From contig NZ_JASCOZ010000008.1 of the NCBI RefSeq assembly GCF_029960115.1, positions 1 to 57,840 on the forward strand: a stretch of 57,840 nucleotides of DNA, read 5' to 3'. The notes beneath the pieces were generated by a model, which searched no databases, was not told where the DNA came from, and saw only the letters and a program-made list of their open reading frames with translations. Position numbers and translations under genes: made by a program. Positions 57,023 to 57,840 of the stretch are shown here, in pieces (the first letter of the stretch is position 1; the number at the start of each line of letters is the position of its first letter). Source of the stretch: Stenotrophomonas sp. PS02289. Lineage in GTDB: Bacteria; Pseudomonadota; Gammaproteobacteria; Xanthomonadales; Xanthomonadaceae.

Positions 57023-57415
57023 ATGTGCGAGAAATGTTCCTGCGCAGGTGTTGTTGAGCCTACAAACCCGGAGCGTCCCCGAGGCGCGCCCGAAAGCGGC
57101 GCAGTAGCGCCGCAGCTGCTGTTTCATCCCCCGGCGGATATCCATCCAGGGCGCGTGTTGATGGACGACTATCTGCGCCCCAGCGGTATTTCCATTCGTC
57201 GTCTGGCCGATTCCATCCGGGTCAAGCGCGGGCGGCTGGAGTCGATCATTTCCGGTCGCAGTGGCATCAGCGCGGAGCTGTCGATGCGGCTGGGTCGCTA
57301 CTTCGGCGACCCGCCGACGTACTGGCAGGACCTGCAGTCAAAACACGACATGGAGATGGCGTACTGCGCGTGGGGCGAGGACGTCGACCTGATCCGCCCG
57401 CGCGTGCGCTGGTAG
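57023..57415 (+). CDS. HigA-like antitoxin, XRE helix-turn-helix
   Basis: 130 aa. The C-terminal 95 residues follow the HigA pattern HPGRVLMDDYLRPSGISIRRLADSIRV, then a helix-turn-helix, then LSMRLGRYFGDPPTYWQDLQSKHD. The N-terminal 35 residues add MCEKCSCAG and a Pro/Gly linker, not usual for HigA. ATG 57023 has GGGAGG seven bases upstream. There is no higB toxin directly before it, so it is an orphan or acts as a plain repressor. Confidence 0.75.
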   Translation: MCEKCSCAGVVEPTNPERPRGAPESGAVAPQLLFHPPADIHPGRVLMDDYLRPSGISIRRLADSIRVKRGRLESIISGRSGISAELSMRLGRYFGDPPTYWQDLQSKHDMEMAYCAWGEDVDLIRPRVRW

Positions 57416-57521
57416 GCCAATGAGGATGGGTCGGCAGGTTTACGGTGCGGCCCAGGTTTTCCATTCGAGCGCAGCCCGGCCGAGACGGCGGGCTGTCGCT
57501 GAGGCAACAGGGGGTTCAGGC

Positions 57522-57840
57522 ATGAGCCTGGTGATGGTGCTGGAAATCGAGTCGGGCGTGCGGCTGGATGATGTTGCGCAGACGCTGCTCAATCTGGAGG
57601 CGACGATTGATCGCAATCCGTTCATTCGTGGCGGGCTGCTGCCCGGTTCAAAGTGTGCTTTCGGGTTGAAGGTTCACCACCTTGCCGTGCCGGTGCGTGC
57701 CCAAGACGTGCAAGTGGACTGGAAAGTGGGGGTGTCGATGACCTTCCACTTCAGAGCGGCCACGATGCAGGAATGCCTCAGGGACATCTATGCGCTGATT
57801 GAGTTGTTCGCAACGCAGCATCGGCATCGGTTTGTGCTGT
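57522..57840 (+). CDS. unknown protein, cut by the window edge
   Basis: The frame from ATG 57522 (MSLVMVLEIESGVRLDD...) is open to the last base, 106 codons. AGGGGG lies before the ATG. The visible part is alpha/beta and soluble (TLLNLEATIDRNPFIRGG, then VSMTFHFRAATMQECLRDIY). No family recognised. It could be another orphan accessory gene. Confidence 0.5.
   Translation, partial: MSLVMVLEIESGVRLDDVAQTLLNLEATIDRNPFIRGGLLPGSKCAFGLKVHHLAVPVRAQDVQVDWKVGVSMTFHFRAATMQECLRDIYALIELFATQHRHRFVL

Overview
The window looks like a chromosomal segment of a high-GC gammaproteobacterium of the family Xanthomonadaceae, most likely Stenotrophomonas. Three things suggest this: the protein sequences and gene orders (rplU-rpmA-obgE; murJ-ribF-ileS-lspA-ispH), the codon bias, and short hairpins that begin with GTAG between many genes. 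These hairpins match the SMAG type of REP element known from Stenotrophomonas maltophilia.

Layout. 1-14.4 kb is housekeeping: enoyl-CoA hydratase-like protein, copper chaperone PCuAC, thioesterase and uvrA (an operon on the minus strand), rplU-rpmA, obgE, rpsT (minus), then the translationally coupled murJ, ribF-ileS-lspA, ispH. 14.7-27.4 kb is mostly cell-envelope and secreted functions: an M61 peptidase with a YhhN-family protein, periplasmic trehalase, a small three-gene minus operon that looks immunity-like, tRNA-Thr(CGT), two paralogous exported proteins that flank other small genes, a TonB-C-like lipoprotein and a large arylsulfatase.

27.7-42.2 kb is a cdiBAI-type contact-dependent inhibition (two-partner secretion) locus. 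It holds CdiB (576 aa, Omp85/TpsB), CdiA (4071 aa, with ESPR signal, TPS domain, FHA repeats and pretoxin region) and a small three-helix membrane protein as probable immunity. The CdiA C-terminus after a degenerate VENN junction (IDNN, residues 3797-3800) is a 271-residue domain. Its pattern of His and Asp residues resembles the zinc-phospholipase C / P1-nuclease type metal site. I did not recognise it as one of the commonly described CDI toxins.

42.2-56.3 kb is a lower-GC array of about 25 small genes, all on the plus strand and often overlapping by ATGA. Many resemble immunity families (Imm31, Imm8, Imm11/DUF1629, DUF596 x2, colicin-D-immunity-like x2, DUF416-like x3, Imm1-like x2, a DUF6911-like pair, CdiI/DUF1436, MafI). 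I see no toxin module between them. Direct repeats, truncated gene starts, a lost start codon and an in-frame stop show that the array grows by duplication and decays. It reads as a bank of immunity genes behind a single toxin gene. The window ends with a gene-poor 0.7 kb, an orphan HigA-like antitoxin and a CDS cut by the window edge.

All family names come from recognising sequence patterns by eye; no database search was run.
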